From Marinobacter sp. ATCH36 (GTDB lineage Bacteria > Pseudomonadota > Gammaproteobacteria > Pseudomonadales > Oleiphilaceae): a stretch of 64,000 bases of DNA. This document shows, piece by piece, positions 51,714 to 60,542 of this stretch. The stretch is from NCBI RefSeq assembly GCF_023555055.1, contig NZ_JAMJPL010000003.1:186001-250000 (forward strand), read 5' to 3'. Within the stretch, counting starts at the first letter, position 1. The number at the start of each line of letters is the position of its first letter. Below the pieces are notes generated by a model. It had not been told where the DNA came from, searched no databases, and saw only the letters and a list, made by a program, of their open reading frames with translations. Both the position numbers and the translations under genes were made by a program.

Positions 51714-53273
51714 ATGCTGACTGAGGGATTTGGATCGGCTGAGCGGCCGATAAACGCGCTGGTTATTCTAGGGCATCCCCGCGCCGAAAGTTTTTGCGGA
51801 GCGCTGGCCGAGGCCTTCTGCCGAGGCGCAAGCGCGGCGGGGGTGCAGCTGCGCAGGCTAGACCTGTCAAAACTGGATTTCGATCCTCACTTGCACACGC
51901 CCTCCCCCAACGACCAGCCACTCGAAGACGACCTGTGCAGGGCGCGGGAGCTCTTTCTTTGGGCGGATCACCTGGTAATCGTTTACCCAACCTGGTGGGG
52001 CTCCGCTCCCGCCTTGCTCAAAGGCTTTCTGGATAGGCTTATGGCACCAGGCTTTGCCTTCATGACCTGCGAAGGCGGCACGGGTTATCAAGGGCTGTTG
52101 CAAGGCCGCTCAGCTCAGCTTATCACCACCATGGATACCCCCCCGCTTGTGCATCGGCTACTGTACCGGCAACCGGGTAAGAATGCCCTGGCACGGGCGA
52201 CCCTGGGCTTTTGCGGCATACGCCCGGTGCGTTCGCTGGTGTTTGGCTCCGTCAAGCACGCCAGCGCGGACCAACGAGAGGCATGGCTCGCCCGCGCAGA
52301 ACGACAGGGCCGGCGGCTACAGCAGGGTCGGATCACCCGGATGGACCGGCTGCGGCAAAAAACTGGCGCTTGGCTGCGAAGCCTGCGACTGCAGTTTTAT
52401 CCAATGTCGTGGATGGCCTATGCCATCGGCGCTCTCGCGGCCTCCCCCGGCAGCCCCGTGCTCGGAACGTCGGTGTTCTGGGCTGGCTACCTCTGCCTCT
52501 TCCTACTTGAGGTGGCAACCGTGCTGATCAATGAGGTGGTCGATCTTCCCACGGATCAGCACAATCGTTACTTCAACGCCTTCACCGGCGGGTCGCGTGT
52601 ACTGGTTGACGGCTCGTTAAGCCAACAGGAGCTCAAGGCAGGGGTAGGCGTTGCGCTATTGGGCCTGCTAGCCAGCACGATCTGGCTACTGTCTCTATCC
52701 GCGGCGGTGCCGGCTGCCATTATCGCGGTACTTGGCGCCCTGACGGTGCTGGCCATCGGCTACACGGCGCCGCCGCTGAAGCTCAGCTATCGTGGCTTGG
52801 GAGAGGTGGATGTGGCGGTCACCCACAGCCTCGGCGTACTGTTGTGTGGCTACGTGTTCCTTGGCGGGGTCTGGAATGACCCCACGCCATGGCTCCTGAG
52901 TCTGCCCATGTTGCTGGGAATATTGCCCTCCATCACGCTGGCGGGCATACCGGATCTTCAGGCGGATGCCATGGCGTCCAAGCGCACCTTAGCGGTACGC
53001 TTCGGATTCAGGAACGCGCTGCGTATTGCGCTCTTCTTCGTCCTGCTCTCCTCCGTAGCTGCGCTGGCCTGGGACGTCTGGGGGCTGGCCGGTGGCGCCT
53101 ACACCGGCATTGCCTGGCTGGTCGTCCCTCACGCCGCTTTGTTGACCTGGCTTTTGTATCGACATGTTCAGATTGATTGTGCCCCCGGCCGCATCGATGG
53201 GCTGATGGTTGCTTCGCTGGGCTACGTGGTGTGGTTTGGGCTGGTTCCATTATTGAAACTGGCACTACTATAA
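51714..53273 (+). CDS. Flavodoxin-fold quinone reductase fused to a UbiA prenyltransferase
   Basis: A 519-aa two-part protein. Residues about 13-200 are an NAD(P)H:quinone-oxidoreductase/MdaB-like flavodoxin fold: ALVILGHPRAESFCGALAEAF, then HLVIVYPTWWGSAPALLKGF and a GGTGYQGLLQGR loop. Residues about 225-519 are a UbiA-type membrane prenyltransferase with eight or nine helices and both Asp-rich motifs, NEVVDLPTD (273-281) and DLQAD (414-418), the latter followed by SKRTLAVRFG. UbiA proteins prenylate quinone or porphyrin rings, and the reductase half could reduce a quinone substrate or product. I do not know this fusion as an established family. Stand-alone gene. Confidence 0.82.
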   Translation: MLTEGFGSAERPINALVILGHPRAESFCGALAEAFCRGASAAGVQLRRLDLSKLDFDPHLHTPSPNDQPLEDDLCRARELFLWADHLVIVYPTWWGSAPALLKGFLDRLMAPGFAFMTCEGGTGYQGLLQGRSAQLITTMDTPPLVHRLLYRQPGKNALARATLGFCGIRPVRSLVFGSVKHASADQREAWLARAERQGRRLQQGRITRMDRLRQKTGAWLRSLRLQFYPMSWMAYAIGALAASPGSPVLGTSVFWAGYLCLFLLEVATVLINEVVDLPTDQHNRYFNAFTGGSRVLVDGSLSQQELKAGVGVALLGLLASTIWLLSLSAAVPAAIIAVLGALTVLAIGYTAPPLKLSYRGLGEVDVAVTHSLGVLLCGYVFLGGVWNDPTPWLLSLPMLLGILPSITLAGIPDLQADAMASKRTLAVRFGFRNALRIALFFVLLSSVAALAWDVWGLAGGAYTGIAWLVVPHAALLTWLLYRHVQIDCAPGRIDGLMVASLGYVVWFGLVPLLKLALL

Positions 53274-53417
53274 GCATCCGCAGGCCTCGCGAGCGCCTCT
53301 CAGTGTTGCGTGGTTGAATATGATCCGCCCCCGCAACGTCAGTTTAGCGCTCTCCTTTGAAATGCGGGCAAGATGGGAAGGTATCTGTTTCCACCGGAGT
53401 GGCAAGCCCCCGATATC

Positions 53418-54242
53418 CTAGACACCTGACAGCTTTGTGAAATACTGCTTTTCGAAGTCCGCTGGCGACAGGCCACCGTTGTTGCCATGACGGCGAACCG
53501 GGTTATAGAACATCTCGATGTAATCGAAGATATCTTGGCGAGCCGTTTCCCGATCTTTGTAGATTTTCCGTTTCACCCGCTCGCTCTTGAGCAACGAGAA
53601 GAAGCTTTCGGCAACGGCATTGTCGTGACAGTTGCCACGCCGGCTCATGCTGGGTTTCAGTCGGTGGTCTTTCAGGAAGTCTCTCCATTCACGGCTGGTG
53701 TACTGCGATCCCTGATCGGAGTGGATCAGAACCTCCTGTTTTGGCCGACGCTTCCAGGAAGCCATCAACAGCGCATCCATAACAAGGTCTGTCGACATTC
53801 TCGATTTCATGGACCAGCCAACGATTTGTCGTGAGAACAAGTCCAGCACTGCCGCGAGATACAGGAAGCCCTCATGGGTACGGATGTAGGTGATATCGGT
53901 CACCCAACGTTCGTTCGGCTTCTGGGCCTCGAACTCACGGTTCAGATGATTCGGTGCCACGTGAGCCGGCTTGCCACCGTAATAGCCCTTGTGGCGCTTG
54001 TAACCGCGCTGTGCGCGGATGCCTTCGTTTCTCATGAGCCGGTACACCCGGTTCTTACTGCACCGCTCTCCGAGGTCTTTCAGATCCAGGGTGATGTTCC
54101 GGTAGCCGTACACGCCACCACTTTCGAGCCAGGCCTGTTTGATCAATCCCACCAAGCGACGATTGGCCTTGGCGCGAGGGCTTTCCGGTGTATGTAGCCA
54201 GCTATAGAAGCCACTGAAGTGGACTCCCAGAACCCGGCACAT
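53418..54242 (-). CDS. IS3 transposase OrfB
   Basis: A 274-aa catalytic part from ATG 54242 (MCRVLGVHFSGFYSW). The rve core has WVTDITYIRT (Asp), IHSDQGSQYTS (Asp) and NAVAESFFSLLKSE (Glu), and the tail includes RQDIFDYIEMFYNPVRRH. In the usual way it is made mainly as an OrfAB fusion by -1 frameshifting. The frame is open upstream to the slippery site, encoding KYRFIRAHQSEFRVRV. Intact. Confidence 0.93.
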   Translation of the reverse strand: MCRVLGVHFSGFYSWLHTPESPRAKANRRLVGLIKQAWLESGGVYGYRNITLDLKDLGERCSKNRVYRLMRNEGIRAQRGYKRHKGYYGGKPAHVAPNHLNREFEAQKPNERWVTDITYIRTHEGFLYLAAVLDLFSRQIVGWSMKSRMSTDLVMDALLMASWKRRPKQEVLIHSDQGSQYTSREWRDFLKDHRLKPSMSRRGNCHDNAVAESFFSLLKSERVKRKIYKDRETARQDIFDYIEMFYNPVRRHGNNGGLSPADFEKQYFTKLSGV

Positions 54243-54289
54243 GACACGGACTCGAAATTCACTCTGGTGAGCCCTGATGAAGCGATACT

Positions 54290-54577
54290 TTACTTGGACT
54301 CTTTGGCAAAGAACGCTGCGGCCTTTTTTAGTATGTCGCGCTCTTCACTGACCCGGCGCAACTCCGCTCTCAACTTGCGCAGCTCATCCTGCTGGTCGTT
54401 GATCTGTTGGTGCTGGCTGCCAGCATCACCGTAGAGCTTGATCCATTTATGCAAGCTGGCTGAGGTGATCCCCAGTCTCCGGCACACATCCGTCACCTTG
54501 TAGCCACGCTCGGTGACTTGCTTGACGGCCTCAATTTTGAATTCTTCGGAGTATCGCTTTCCGCTCATTACCAACAC
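54290..54577 (-). CDS. IS3 transposase OrfA
   Basis: A 95-aa protein with an HTH (RYSEEFKIEAVKQVTERGYK, then VCRRLGITSASLHKWIK) and a leucine-zipper-like coiled coil (ELRKLRAELRRVSEERDILK). It may start at ATG 54568 (MSGKRYSEE). It binds the element ends and regulates transposition. An A6G slippery heptamer on the minus strand at 54329-54323 allows a -1 shift into orfB; the phase change from orfA to orfB is consistent with that. Confidence 0.92.
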   Translation of the reverse strand: MLVMSGKRYSEEFKIEAVKQVTERGYKVTDVCRRLGITSASLHKWIKLYGDAGSQHQQINDQQDELRKLRAELRRVSEERDILKKAAAFFAKESK

Positions 54578-54682
54578 CTGTAGATTTGCGTTTAGTGTAA
54601 CGCTATCAGGCGTCTACTGTATCGGGGGCTTGCCAGAGAGCGGCCAGAAGTGGAGCCGTAATATCGGCCAGGGAGAGATAGT

Positions 54683-55274
54683 ATGAACAAGCAAAGACGT
54701 TAATTCGGAATATCAGTCTCCAACTTGCGACAGCCGGGGTGAGTGGCTTGCTTCTGGCATCGCCGGTATTGGCCCAGTCAGACTCGAATGATCAGAACAA
54801 GCAAGCCAATGAGAGTAAGAGCCAGAAAATGGAGCAAGCGGCCCGTGCCGAATTCAAGCAGCTGGATAAGAACAGCGATCAGAAGCTGCAATGGGATGAA
54901 ATAGAGCCGCAGGTTGAGCAATCGGATCTGAAAAATAAGTGGAATCAGAACAAACTCATGAGCGAGTATGAAGGGCACATGGTCATAAACGCCGACGGCC
55001 AGGAGCTTGGTGAGGCCAACCAGGTGGTCATGTCCGATGAGCAGGTACTGCAGGTGTGGTGCTCTCGATGGGGGGTATTCTGGGTATCGGTGCCAAGCAG
55101 GTAATGGCGCCTCTGGATCAATTGAGCCTGGAAGGTGATCGGCTGATCTGGAAGACCTCCCAGACAAAAGATGATCTCAAGCAGTCAGCGGATTATGAGA
55201 AGGATAATCACAGGGAGGTATCTTCCAACGACTATCAGACTGTGGGTGAACTCAAGCAAAGCATTGGCCAGTAA
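54683..55274 (+). pseudogene. Exported PRC-barrel domain protein, frameshifted
   Basis: From ATG 54683 behind GGGAGAG the frame stops after six codons. A second frame continues the signal peptide (ISLQLATAGVSGLLLASPVL) and an EF-hand-like stretch (EFKQLDKNSDQKLQWDEIEP), then VINADGQELGEANQVVMS, and loses frame near 55050. A third frame carries the PRC-barrel end GGILGIGAKQVMAPLDQLSL. An apparent two-base insertion (GTGTGGTG where GTGGTG would fit) and a missing base in the leader explain both breaks. The gene starts about 50 bp from the IS3 element. Confidence 0.7.
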
Positions 55275-55711
55275 GCCAACCTGACTGGCGGCAGGGGCTG
55301 GAGGAAAACTCAGTGCCCTGCCCCGGGCGCGTCGTAAGACTGCGTGGCAACGCCTAGTTGCTTGCCGTCCAGGTGCCTGTATCCCAGAGCTCCGCCGCAG
55401 CATCCAAGTGCAACGCGGTCGAGGCCATTCCACCCTAAAGTGTGAAATCATTGTTTGCTTGGTACAACTTATTGAATTATCGATCGAAAACTGTAGTGCT
55501 TTGTTTGGTCATCTACAAAGTACGGGTATTTTCATATGAGTAATAATGGTTTCTGCCTACGCCCAATAGAGCCTCTTATTCGTAGACTAATAGTGAGCTT
55601 ACACATAATCTGTCGGCCAAAGGTTGAGTTCAGTTGTTACTTGTTCGTTGGGACAAAACTCCTGAACATCAGACGTAAGGCCGACAATTGAGCGACTGGA
55701 GGTTATACCCT
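55275..55711. other. Intergenic region with one end-like repeat
   Basis: About 435 bp. It contains the repeat at 55492-55517 and otherwise no recognisable gene. A GGAGGT ribosome site at its right edge belongs to the 39-aa ORF. Confidence 0.4.
55492..55517 (-). repeat. Single transposon-end-like repeat
   Basis: On the minus strand TGTAGATGACCAAACAAAG continues into CACTACA, similar to the outermost unit at 7001. A TCGATAAT follows it further inward, as also after the unit at 55951-55977. Only one core is present here. Confidence 0.5.
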
Positions 55712-55831
55712 ATGAACATTGTTCCCGTAATTACTCTTTTCGGCGGCCTGGCAGCATTTTTTTCACTGGCCGTTGCCCTGCGATTCGCAGTTGGCAAAGT
55801 TCAGGTTCCCGTCAAACAGATGGACAAATAA
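55712..55831 (+). CDS. Small hydrophobic protein, 39 aa
   Basis: ATG 55712 follows GGAGGT at 8-10 bases and a terminator follows the stop, so this is likely a real small gene although very short. The product MNIVPVITLFGGLAAFFSLA continues VALRFAVGKVQ and ends in a polar tail. One transmembrane helix is predicted with the C-terminus basic. Similar small membrane proteins often attach to larger respiratory or transport complexes; no partner is visible. It lies between two repeat units in the same orientation. Confidence 0.6.
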   Translation: MNIVPVITLFGGLAAFFSLAVALRFAVGKVQVPVKQMDK

Positions 55832-55866
55832 CTCATCGGCTCTTAATTATTCGTTAGCCAGGTGTA

Positions 55867-55900
55867 AACCGGCTGTTTCTTTGACAGCCGGCTTCTCATT
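55867..55900 (+). terminator. Terminator after the 39-aa gene
   Basis: CCGGCTGT and ACAGCCGG form an 8-bp stem with a 7-base loop, followed by CTTCTCATTTTAT. Position and shape fit an intrinsic terminator. Confidence 0.7.
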
Positions 55901-55950
55901 TTATGCGATCAAGCAAACTCAGCTGCGCTATTCGACCATTATCGACTGAA

Positions 55951-55977
55951 TTTAGCACTTTGGATGGTCGTCTATCA
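55951..55977 (-). repeat. Single end-like repeat overlapping the selO stop
   Basis: On the minus strand TGATAGACGACCATCCAAAG continues TGCTAAA. The initial TGA is the stop codon of selO. It shares GACGACCA and CAAAGTGCT with the copies at 7.0 and 42.0 kb. Confidence 0.5.
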
Positions 55978-57690
55978 CGACGAGCAGCTATAGTGTGACG
56001 ATCCACCAACCTCAAAGAGTTCGGGCGGCTTCAGCCTGTAGTATTTCTGCTCCACTCCCTCCGATTGCTCGGCGTAGGGCTGCGTCATGACCTCCTGCAG
56101 TTCTCGCAGTAAAGAATAACTGCCCTCTGCCGCTTGCTTATAGGCAGGCACAACGAACCACTCCCTCAAGCTGTACTTCGGGTTGACAAGCTTCATCTCA
56201 CTGGAAAGCTCTTCACGAGAGCGAGATTGAGTGAACGCTTTCCATTTTTTGAGCCACGCTGACCAGCGCTTATCTATGCCTTCGGGGTCTGCAGCATAGC
56301 TCCGGGCCTTGTAGAAGCTCTTCTTGAGTGGGCCAATGTCGTCAGGCAACGACGAGAGTTCCCGGAAGAACATGGTGTAATCAGCGGGCGTTTGCATCAT
56401 CAGCATCGCCAGTTCGCGGAACAAGGCGGCGTCAAAAGCGTCAAGTCCAAGCTTGGCCGCCCACATATTCTCCATTTGCTGTTGCATCACCTTCGGAAAA
56501 TCACTTTGAATCTCGTCGAGCTGCCGCAGACAGTCCTGGTGAGCCGTCAACAACGGCCGCAACGCCGAACAAAACGAGTGGAAATTGCGTTCTGCCGCCG
56601 CTGGTTGGTTGAGGAACGAGAAGTGTTGACCGCCCCCCGTCCATGGTTGGTACTGCGAATCAAACACATTGATAAATCCAAAAGGTCCATAGTCGAGCGT
56701 GAAGCCGCCGGCCGCACAGTTGTCGCTGTTGAAGTTACCCTGGCAGTAGCCAACACGTATCCAGTTCGCCACAAGCGACGTCAGTCGGCTGCAAAACTCA
56801 CGTGCAAGCAACACAATTTTTTCGGCGGTAGGCAGTGTCTGGTCGATAACGTCACCGTACTCACGATCGATCAGGTGCAGGACGATCTTCTCCAGCTCCT
56901 CCATTGCCTGCGGGTGTTCCTTCTTGCGGGCACGACGACTGAAGAGCTCGAGCTGCCCTACCCGAATGAACGACGGTGCAACACGCGTAGAGATGGCAAC
57001 GGGCTCGGATATAAGCACATCCGGATCTATTGAGCGTGAGCCCTCCGAATACCACGGACGCCTGACTGTCTCGGTTTTTGACACGTAAAGAATCAGAGAC
57101 CGTGACGTTGGCACACCGAGCGCGTGCATGTGCTCCTGTGCCAGGAACTCCCGAACACTGGACCGCAGAACGGCCCGGCCGTCCGCGCCGCGGCAGTATG
57201 GTGTGCGCCCTGCTCCTTTGAGTTGCATTTCCCAGCGTTGGCCGTTGATGACTGCCTCAAGCACCGAAATAGCGCGACCGTCGCCGTATCCGTTGCCGGT
57301 CTGGAACGGGCATTGCTGGTAGAACTCGGTGCCATAGATAGAAAGTGCGTAGCCACATGCCCACCCGACCTTGCGCATTGGCTCCGGAACACGCGATAGA
57401 TCGCCGGAGAACATGCGGACGAATTCATCCGACTGCGCCATCCCGTCGGCGAAGCCCAGCTCGCGAAACAGGTTATGGCTGTGCGCGACGTATTCAGGGT
57501 TTTCGATGGGCGTGGGATTGACCGGCACATAATGGCCCGATAAGACCTGTCGCGGCGCGTGGTCGTCTCCGTTTGCTTTGCCCTCAGGGTCGCAGTTGAG
57601 AGTATCCATGAGCGAATAGTCTGCCAACGGTGCGAGATCGTCGAGGGTCGCGACAATGGTGGGGATTTCCCGGGGCTGTCGCTTCTGCAT
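55975..57690 (-). CDS. selO: SelO family protein adenylyltransferase
   Basis: A 571-aa pseudokinase-fold protein: [37 protein letters not shown] and the metal/ATP region [11 protein letters not shown] with LDYGPFGF. SelO transfers AMP from ATP to proteins (AMPylation) and takes part in redox control. Its C-terminus ends in CSS, like the bacterial YdiU/SelO tail where eukaryotes have selenocysteine. It is somewhat longer than the Escherichia coli form. Single gene with promoter to the right (near 57.7 kb). The stop codon coincides with an end-like repeat. Confidence 0.9.
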   Translation of the reverse strand: MQKRQPREIPTIVATLDDLAPLADYSLMDTLNCDPEGKANGDDHAPRQVLSGHYVPVNPTPIENPEYVAHSHNLFRELGFADGMAQSDEFVRMFSGDLSRVPEPMRKVGWACGYALSIYGTEFYQQCPFQTGNGYGDGRAISVLEAVINGQRWEMQLKGAGRTPYCRGADGRAVLRSSVREFLAQEHMHALGVPTSRSLILYVSKTETVRRPWYSEGSRSIDPDVLISEPVAISTRVAPSFIRVGQLELFSRRARKKEHPQAMEELEKIVLHLIDREYGDVIDQTLPTAEKIVLLAREFCSRLTSLVANWIRVGYCQGNFNSDNCAAGGFTLDYGPFGFINVFDSQYQPWTGGGQHFSFLNQPAAAERNFHSFCSALRPLLTAHQDCLRQLDEIQSDFPKVMQQQMENMWAAKLGLDAFDAALFRELAMLMMQTPADYTMFFRELSSLPDDIGPLKKSFYKARSYAADPEGIDKRWSAWLKKWKAFTQSRSREELSSEMKLVNPKYSLREWFVVPAYKQAAEGSYSLLRELQEVMTQPYAEQSEGVEQKYYRLKPPELFEVGGSSHYSCSS

Positions 57691-57829
57691 AGGGACTCCT
57701 CATGCGTGGTTTTTGATAATGGACTAGCTACCGCTTATTCCTGATTGGGTTCATACTGGATCTTGAAAGCATAGGTATCCAACATTGCACTAATGCCGAT
57801 GCACCCGCAATCAGAGGTCAATAGATAGT

Positions 57830-57946
57830 ATGAGTAAAAGCCAGGACAGAAAAAAAGATATCAAAAAGAAACCGCTTTTAACCGCAAAGGAAAAGAAAAA
57901 GGAGAAAAAATCAAAGAAAAATGAAACCGACGTTCTGGGACATTGA
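57830..57946 (+). CDS. Small lysine-rich protein, 38 aa
   Basis: ATG 57830 is preceded by AGAGGT. The product begins MSKSQDRKKDIKKKPLLTAK and is about half lysine. Very basic, no membrane segment, possibly nucleic-acid binding. I know such short Lys-rich proteins only as hypotheticals. It sits 64 bp before the nitroreductase start. Small size keeps confidence modest. Confidence 0.5.
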   Translation: MSKSQDRKKDIKKKPLLTAKEKKKEKKSKKNETDVLGH

Positions 57947-58010
57947 TTGTAGGGGAGATTGAAACCTCCTCGACTTGCCCTTAACCGCCGGGCTGACTGG
58001 CGAGGCTGCC

Positions 58011-59018
58011 ATGAACTATTCCGACACGGTCAGTGAAATTTGGTGCCATGATGAGCTTGCTGTCTCACCATACGACTATAGAGCGTTGGTTCGGTACGCC
58101 ACTCTCGCGGCGTCCAGCCATAATACACAGCCCTGGATATTCAAGCTTGAATCCAACCGGATATGGGTTCTTCCTGATCTATCCAGACGCTGCCCGGCAG
58201 TCGATCCGGATGATCACCACCTCTACGCCAGTCTGGGGTGTGCCACTGAAAATTTATTGCTTGCAGCACAGGCGGCTGGACTAAAGGGCCATCCCAGGTT
58301 CGATGCGTCGACAACAGGAGTGCAGATTGAGTTTGAAGAGACGACGGCCGTACGGTCTGCCCTTTTCGATGCCATTCCCCTGCGCCAATGCAGTCGTTCA
58401 GAGTATGACGGAGTGCCCCTCACGGAAAAAGAATTGAAACAGCTTCAGGACGCCGGCCATGGCGACGGCGTGTCGGTGCTTCTGATGACCGACGGCGCGC
58501 ACAAAGACCTGGTTACAGGCTTCGTCGCCAAAGGCAACGACGCCCAGTTTGCTGACCCTGCCTGGGCTCACGAACTCAGGTCCTGGATTCGGTTTAGCGG
58601 TAAAGAGGCAGTTCATTCAGGAGATGGCCTGTACGGGCCTGCCATGGGCAATCCTGACGTGCCCCGTTGGCTCGGATTGTTGGCGATGAAGGCCACGTTC
58701 TCGGCCAAAAACCAGAACAAAAAAGATCGTCGTCACATCCAAAGCTCTTCTGCCATTGCCGTAATCTACTCAGAGACGGATGGCATACCGCACTGGATCG
58801 AAGCAGGCCGTTGCTACCAGCGCCTCGCCCTTCAGGCTGCCGCTCTGGGTCTGCGGACGGCATTCATCAACCAACCCGTGGAAGTAGCGAAACTGCGCCC
58901 GGAATTTGCTCACGCAATTGGGATTGGTGATTGCCGCCCCGATTTTATCGTGCGGATTGGCCACGGTCCGGAGATGCCGCGATCTCTCAGACGGCCAGTT
59001 GAGGATGTTCTCGGCTAA
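58011..59018 (+). CDS. Acg-like nitroreductase-fold protein
   Basis: About 335 aa from ATG 58011 (MNYSDTVSEI). The Acg/nitroreductase pattern is present: ALVRYATLAASSHNTQPW, then DHHLYASLGCATENLLLAAQ and a late GRCYQRLALQAAALGLRTAF followed by INQPVEV. Acg-type proteins hold a sequestered FMN and lack a normal nitroreductase activity; their role is tied to stress or dormancy. It is followed closely by gene fragments. Confidence 0.82.
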   Translation: MNYSDTVSEIWCHDELAVSPYDYRALVRYATLAASSHNTQPWIFKLESNRIWVLPDLSRRCPAVDPDDHHLYASLGCATENLLLAAQAAGLKGHPRFDASTTGVQIEFEETTAVRSALFDAIPLRQCSRSEYDGVPLTEKELKQLQDAGHGDGVSVLLMTDGAHKDLVTGFVAKGNDAQFADPAWAHELRSWIRFSGKEAVHSGDGLYGPAMGNPDVPRWLGLLAMKATFSAKNQNKKDRRHIQSSSAIAVIYSETDGIPHWIEAGRCYQRLALQAAALGLRTAFINQPVEVAKLRPEFAHAIGIGDCRPDFIVRIGHGPEMPRSLRRPVEDVLG

Positions 59019-59035
59019 TTGCGTCGAGCTCCCTC

Positions 59036-59248
59036 ATGAATAATTCTGGTCATCGATTTATCGGCCTCCGGCAATGGGTTCTCTCTCATACGCTACTGGC
59101 CTTTCCGCTGTTTTACCTCGGGTGGGCCTACCTTTTCTGGGCACCGGTGCTGTTGTCAGAGGAGTCGGTGTGGACATTTCCGAACCTGTTGTGGTTCCTG
59201 ATCGGAGGCGCAAGCCCCTTGTTGTTGGCGCAGGTCTCGCAGGACTGA
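59036..59248 (+). pseudogene. CPBP-family intramembrane protease fragment
   Basis: About 60 residues starting MNNSGHRFIGLRQWVLSHTL with two hydrophobic stretches and the phrase LLWFLIGGASPLLLA match the N-terminus of CPBP (CAAX protease-like) membrane proteins. The catalytic EE/H motifs are absent because the sequence changes into an amine-oxidase piece near 59205. Confidence 0.5.
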
Positions 59249-59515
59249 AAGCGGCCTTAGAGCTGAAAAAAGCTGGGAAACGCGTCGTGGTATTAGAGGC
59301 TCGGGATAGAGTCGGCGGGCGCTCCATGCCGGGGGAAATATGTGGCCAAACCAGCATCCTCGTCGGTTTTATCGACGGGAATAATGCCATCGACATGAGC
59401 GAGAAGAACGAATCCACCTACGTCGCGCACACTGCCCCGGGCACGATTACCTCATTCGGTGAAACAATTCGGGAGCCCTGCGGCCGAATTCACTGGGCTT
59501 GTGTGTCCACCTCAG
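59205..59515 (+). pseudogene. FAD-dependent amine oxidase remnant
   Basis: The frame reads PLVVGAGLAGLKAALELKKA, GKRVVVLEARDRVGGRSM, then jumps to ILVGFIDGNNAIDMS and later APGTITSFGETIREPCGRIH. These are the N-terminal, middle and C-terminal pieces of a monoamine-oxidase-like protein with most intervening residues deleted. The start is lost at the junction with the CPBP fragment. Confidence 0.65.
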
Positions 59516-59605
59516 AAGCGGCTCGAGCCAGGGCTCCCTTGCCATTCGTTTGGTTGGTATTTGTGACCAGACGTCAATTGTGTTCATCGCAAGTTTCCAT
59601 CGCGT

Positions 59606-60016
59606 TTAACCGTCCGGTTGGCTGGCGAGCTCCTTAAGTGCTGCCATCGCCTCATCGCTTCGATCGTTGGGCACAAAGATGTGGTCGTGGTAGAAGCCGG
59701 CAATTACGTTCGTGGTAATCCCCCGCTCGGCAAGCAGACTTGTTACAACGGAGGTAAGCCCCAGAGCCTCAAGACTGGAGTGACCTTCGAGCGTGATGCG
59801 GCGGAAGACTCTATAGTAGTCGAGGCCCTCGGTTTTGGCATGTTCCAGAGGAATAACCAGGGTTAGGCCTTCCAATTCGGCAATACTGACGATCGGCTTG
59901 AGCTTTTCCAGCTCGCCATACTTTGCGCGAGGCACTGTGCAGTAGACATAGGAAATCGAATCAAGTTGTGGCGAGAGTTGCTTGATCAAATCCTGGAGAA
60001 ACTGTGATCGCTTCAT
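59606..60016 (-). CDS. ACT-domain protein
   Basis: A 136-aa protein of the small ACT_7/DUF2241-type family: DSISYVYCTVPRAKYGELEK, EGLTLVIPLEHAK, then a second ACT-like half with ITTNVIAGFYHDHIFVP. ACT domains bind amino acids; these stand-alone forms have no proven function. Promoter region 60017-60284 to the right. Confidence 0.8.
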   Translation of the reverse strand: MKRSQFLQDLIKQLSPQLDSISYVYCTVPRAKYGELEKLKPIVSIAELEGLTLVIPLEHAKTEGLDYYRVFRRITLEGHSSLEALGLTSVVTSLLAERGITTNVIAGFYHDHIFVPNDRSDEAMAALKELASQPDG

Positions 60017-60284
60017 ATTTGGCTTTCCTCTGGCCGAATGTCGTTGGCATTGCTTCGGGAAATTTCAAATTCACCGTTACACAAACAGGCTGGTCGCAAA
60101 AAGCCTGTAACAAGATCTTACAATCCTGAATGTAGTAAATAAGTGAAAGCCGGTACAGCGCTTTATTCTACTGTTTTAACGATTGCCTGCTCCCTCACCA
60201 CGTCATAGAATTCACGCCTCAAGCAGCTTCTACGACATTCGGTGAGGCGCAACCGGCAGTAGGTCAAACATAAGGCTGTAGTTA

Positions 60285-60494
60285 ATGGAAACCGCAAATC
60301 GCATCAGCGCCGTTGAACCCGAGAAGATCTCCCTTGATGGTGTCGAAATCGCCGGGCTCGTTGTTCCGCTGCTTTTTGCGATCATGACAATTGTTCTGGT
60401 GGCAATTGCCCCAGATTCCGCCGGGACATCGTCAAAAGATTCGAAAACTGACTCCCAGCGTGTTGAATTGATCGAACAGATCCAGAAGCGATAG
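60285..60494 (+). CDS. Small membrane protein, 69 aa
   Basis: Begins METANRISAVEPEKISLDGV, has one hydrophobic helix (IAGLVVPLLFAIMTIVLVAI) and a charged C-terminal tail (KDSKTDSQRVELIEQIQKR). A single-pass membrane protein of unknown role. No neighbour gives a hint, and no strong ribosome site is seen, so it is moderately supported. Confidence 0.5.
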   Translation: METANRISAVEPEKISLDGVEIAGLVVPLLFAIMTIVLVAIAPDSAGTSSKDSKTDSQRVELIEQIQKR

Positions 60495-60542
60495 GGTTTC
60501 CTCAGAGGTGGGTCTGGCAGTGAAGACGCGTATGCGGGAAAC

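Larger units (their letters stand above)
53400..54635 (-). mobile_element. Complete IS3-family insertion sequence
   Basis: A 1236-bp element bounded by inverted repeats that begin TGGCAAGCCCCCGATA at both ends and continue with partly matching bases (TAGAC and CCTGA blocks). GAG flanks both sides, a 3-bp target duplication as usual for the family. It carries orfA and orfB with a frameshift signal. It lies between the fusion gene and the PRC-barrel pseudogene. Confidence 0.88.

Noticed and set aside
55975..55990. Selenocysteine at the selO C-terminus
   Set aside because: The residues are Cys-Ser-Ser before a normal TGA stop at the expected end; no read-through or SECIS-like need.
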